Part shown: piece after piece, positions 43,400 to 44,929 of the stretch
Layout: each line of letters starts with the position of its first letter
Position numbering within the stretch: position 1 is the first letter of the stretch
Source of the DNA: CAIKXD01 sp035439485
GTDB lineage: Bacteria; Bacteroidota; Bacteroidia; UBA4408
Direction of reading: 5' to 3'
DNA length: 44,929 nucleotides
NCBI GenBank assembly: GCA_035439485.1
Contig: DAORKI010000022.1
Location: 1 to 44,929 of the forward strand
Made by a program: the position numbers and the translations under genes
Notes under the pieces: generated by a model
What the model was told of the DNA's origin: nothing
Databases searched by the model: none
Seen by the model: only the letters and a program-made list of their open reading frames with translations

Positions 43400-44116
43400 A
43401 TGGGAAGAGCATTTGAGTTTAGAAAAGTTAGAAAGATGAAACGCTGGGGAAATATGGCCCGCGTTTTTACAAGAATTGGACGTGATATAGTAATAGCTGT
43501 TAAAGCTGGTGGTCCAGATCCTACCCACAATGCTAAATTGCGTGTGGTAATGCAAAATGCAAAGGGTGCCAATATGCCGAAGGACCGCGTGGAAGCAGCA
43601 ATAAAACGTGCAAGTAGTAAAGACGAGAAAGATTATGAAGAAATTGTATATGAAGGCTATGCTCCATTTGGAGTTGGAGTTTTGTGTGAATGTGCCACAG
43701 ATAATCCAACTAGAACGGTTGCTAATATTAGAATGTACTTTACTAGAAATGAAGGAACACTAGGTAAAACTGGGTCTCTAGATTTCATGTTTGAAAGAAA
43801 AGCAGTTTTTCATTTGGCTGCCGCTGGAATTGATAAGGATGAATTAGAATTAGAATTAATTGATTTTGGAGCAGAAGAAGTAGAAGGAGATGACGAAGAA
43901 ATAGTAATTACCGCGCCATTTGCTGAGTTTGGAAAAATGCAGAAAGCTTTAGAAGATAAAAAACTTAATGTGATTAGTTCTGAACTGCAACGCATTCCTA
44001 CCAGTTATGCTGAAGTTACGCCTGAACAAAGAGATAAGGTTTTAGCCATTATTGAAAAGTTCGAGGAAGATGAAGATGTGCAAGCGGTATATCACAATAT
44101 GCGTTTAGAAGATTAG
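43400..44116 (+). CDS. yebC: YebC/PmpR family transcription/translation regulator
   Basis: Protein of 238 residues. The family opens MGRAFEFRKVRKMKRWGNMA in Bacteroidota form, then FTRIGRDIVIAVKAGGPDP, NMPKDRVEAAIKRAS, EGYAPFGVGVLCECATDNPTRTVA and FMFERKAVF, all present. Known roles: DNA-binding regulators in some species, and assistance to ribosomes at difficult sequences (polyproline) in others; which applies is open. The start is the ATG at 43400 because residues before it do not belong to the family. Cytosolic. Followed after 20 bases by the pabA/trpG gene. Confidence 0.95.
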   Translation: MGRAFEFRKVRKMKRWGNMARVFTRIGRDIVIAVKAGGPDPTHNAKLRVVMQNAKGANMPKDRVEAAIKRASSKDEKDYEEIVYEGYAPFGVGVLCECATDNPTRTVANIRMYFTRNEGTLGKTGSLDFMFERKAVFHLAAAGIDKDELELELIDFGAEEVEGDDEEIVITAPFAEFGKMQKALEDKKLNVISSELQRIPTSYAEVTPEQRDKVLAIIEKFEEDEDVQAVYHNMRLED

Positions 44117-44136
44117 TACAGCATACTTCACAAATT

Positions 44137-44715
44137 TTGAAGCAAGTTTTATTGGTTGATAATTACGATTCATTTACTTTTAACCTGTATCACAGTTTAG
44201 AGAAAAATGATAATGTAAAAGTTACTGTGGTTAGAAATGACCGAATTATTAATTTAAACACCAGTGGATTCGACAAAATTGTACTTTCACCAGGCCCTGG
44301 AGTGCCTTTATCAGCAGGCGATTTACTCGCTTTTATTGAAAAACATTATCAACATAAATCAATATTAGGAGTTTGTTTGGGGCATCAAGCCATTGGGCAG
44401 TTTTTTGGTGCAGAAATGAAGGCCTTGCCTCAAGTTTTACATGGAATACAACTTGAAACAAGGCTATTGCCTAATTCTAAGCTATTTAAGGATTTACCTG
44501 AAACTATTTATACTGGACATTATCATTCATGGGTTTTAAATGAAAATAATTTTCCTTCTAATTTAGCAATAACAGCTTACAACAAGGAAGGAGGAATAAT
44601 GGCCTTTGAGCATCAAACATATGATATTTGTGGAATTCAATTTCATCCAGAATCGGTGCTAACCCCACAAGGAGATTTAATTTTAAGCAATTGGTTAAAT
44701 AATAAATTCGTGTAG
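44137..44715 (+). CDS. pabA: Aminodeoxychorismate / anthranilate synthase glutamine amidotransferase subunit
   Basis: Class I glutamine amidotransferase of 192 residues giving ammonia to a chorismate-using partner for folate (PabA) or tryptophan (TrpG) synthesis. VDNYDSFTFNL, SPGPG, the nucleophile C80 in GVCLGHQAIG, TGHYHSW, and H170 and E172 in GIQFHPES are intact. The start is TTG; no in-frame ATG or GTG lies between it and the upstream stop that gives a better N-terminus. The partner synthase is not in the window, so PabA versus TrpG is undecided; a lone copy favours PabA. Probably co-transcribed with yebC. Confidence 0.88.
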   Translation: MKQVLLVDNYDSFTFNLYHSLEKNDNVKVTVVRNDRIINLNTSGFDKIVLSPGPGVPLSAGDLLAFIEKHYQHKSILGVCLGHQAIGQFFGAEMKALPQVLHGIQLETRLLPNSKLFKDLPETIYTGHYHSWVLNENNFPSNLAITAYNKEGGIMAFEHQTYDICGIQFHPESVLTPQGDLILSNWLNNKFV

Positions 44716-44725
44716 CTTAATTTTA

Positions 44726-44850
44726 TACCGATGTAAAAAAAATAATAGCCCAAATTTGATTCATTGCATTCGTGCTAAACTTCTTTCCAATCGGCATTAA
44801 CCAATGCATGATTTGTAAATTATTGGCATAATTTATAAATCATTTTGGTA
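44726..44850 (+). repeat. 125-bp structured interspersed repeat, copy 3
   Basis: Third copy, some 42 kb from the other two. It starts TACCGATGTAA and ends TCATTTTGGTA, again an imperfect inverted pair bounded by TA. The hairpin is 44808-44823 with 44828-44843 (15 of 16 paired, one G.T wobble), loop TGGC. It shares AATAGCCCAAATTTG and CTAAACTTCTTTCC with copy 2. It lies ten bases past the pabA/trpG stop and could act as its 3' structure. Confidence 0.8.
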
Positions 44851-44929
44851 ATTTTGAATATAGATTTTTTTAACTAGTCGTCCCTCAAAAAGTCCAATTC
44901 CTATAGGCCTATTGGATTTACTAAATAAT
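44851..44929. other. Right edge, no gene seen
   Basis: AT-rich; TCCAAT and ATTGGA flank a short palindromic core (CCTATAGG) near 44900-44919, possibly a hairpin. Too little is visible to call it. Confidence 0.3.

Noticed and set aside
43192..43572. Minus-strand frame overlapping yebC
   Set aside because: Antisense to a well-conserved yebC and partly upstream AT-rich DNA; no family features.

Overview
The window looks like a chromosomal segment of an AT-rich member of the Bacteroidota. Several independent features point there. Two secreted enzymes (a GH18 chitinase and a subtilisin) end in Por/type IX secretion sorting domains. Many genes have the Bacteroidota sigma -7 box TAnnTTTG, twice with TTTG 20-21 bases upstream. 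There are also family S46 peptidases, a PorT-like beta-barrel, an AAPKK-type histone-like protein, and the order zapA / 6S-like RNA / rny. The content is mostly housekeeping; I see no prophage, integron, CRISPR array, transposase, rRNA or tRNA.

Layout. 1-2700: a minus-strand GH18 chitinase broken by an apparent frameshift, then a gene-free island (1763-2678) with two copies of a 125-bp structured repeat, an extra hairpin and one copy of a second repeat family. 2679-5403: smpB overlapping an acyltransferase gene, and a divergent fatty-acid hydroxylase/sterol desaturase. 5388-6078: a minisatellite of GAAAGTTG-like units with no cytosine on the plus strand for 713 bases. 6203-11631: a minus-strand run of wecB, an SLC13 transporter, a CoA-type Nudix hydrolase, an MsbA-like ABC exporter and a TerB-like protein. 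11841-12083: the Lys/Ala/Pro histone-like gene. 12732-16895: an S46 dipeptidyl peptidase with the DPP11-type arginine, a small membrane protein, a Ppx/GppA phosphatase and a WbqC-family protein. 17055-20213: a small Cys-rich secreted protein, two unknown proteins and an M23 peptidase. 20341-22876: coiled-coil protein, zapA, 6S-like RNA and rny. 22877-23362: two more copies of the second repeat family in opposite orientation. 23363-27664: an ABC efflux operon (ATPase, two FtsX/MacB permeases, adaptor). 27824-32137: a beta-barrel, dnaK and a lipoprotein. 32168-38364: an M42 / S8 / RluA / M28 operon. 38475-41744: a TolA-like repeat protein followed by pgi. 41901-44715: rocD, and divergent yebC plus pabA/trpG. 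The window ends with a third copy of the 125-bp repeat.

How it fits together. The peptidases (S46, M28, S8, M42) and the chitinase suggest an organism that degrades protein and polysaccharide outside the cell or in the periplasm. The zapA/6S/rny block joins division, transcription control and mRNA turnover. The most unusual material is non-coding: two families of palindromic interspersed elements and the cytosine-free minisatellite. All functional statements are from sequence reading and family knowledge; no database search was run.
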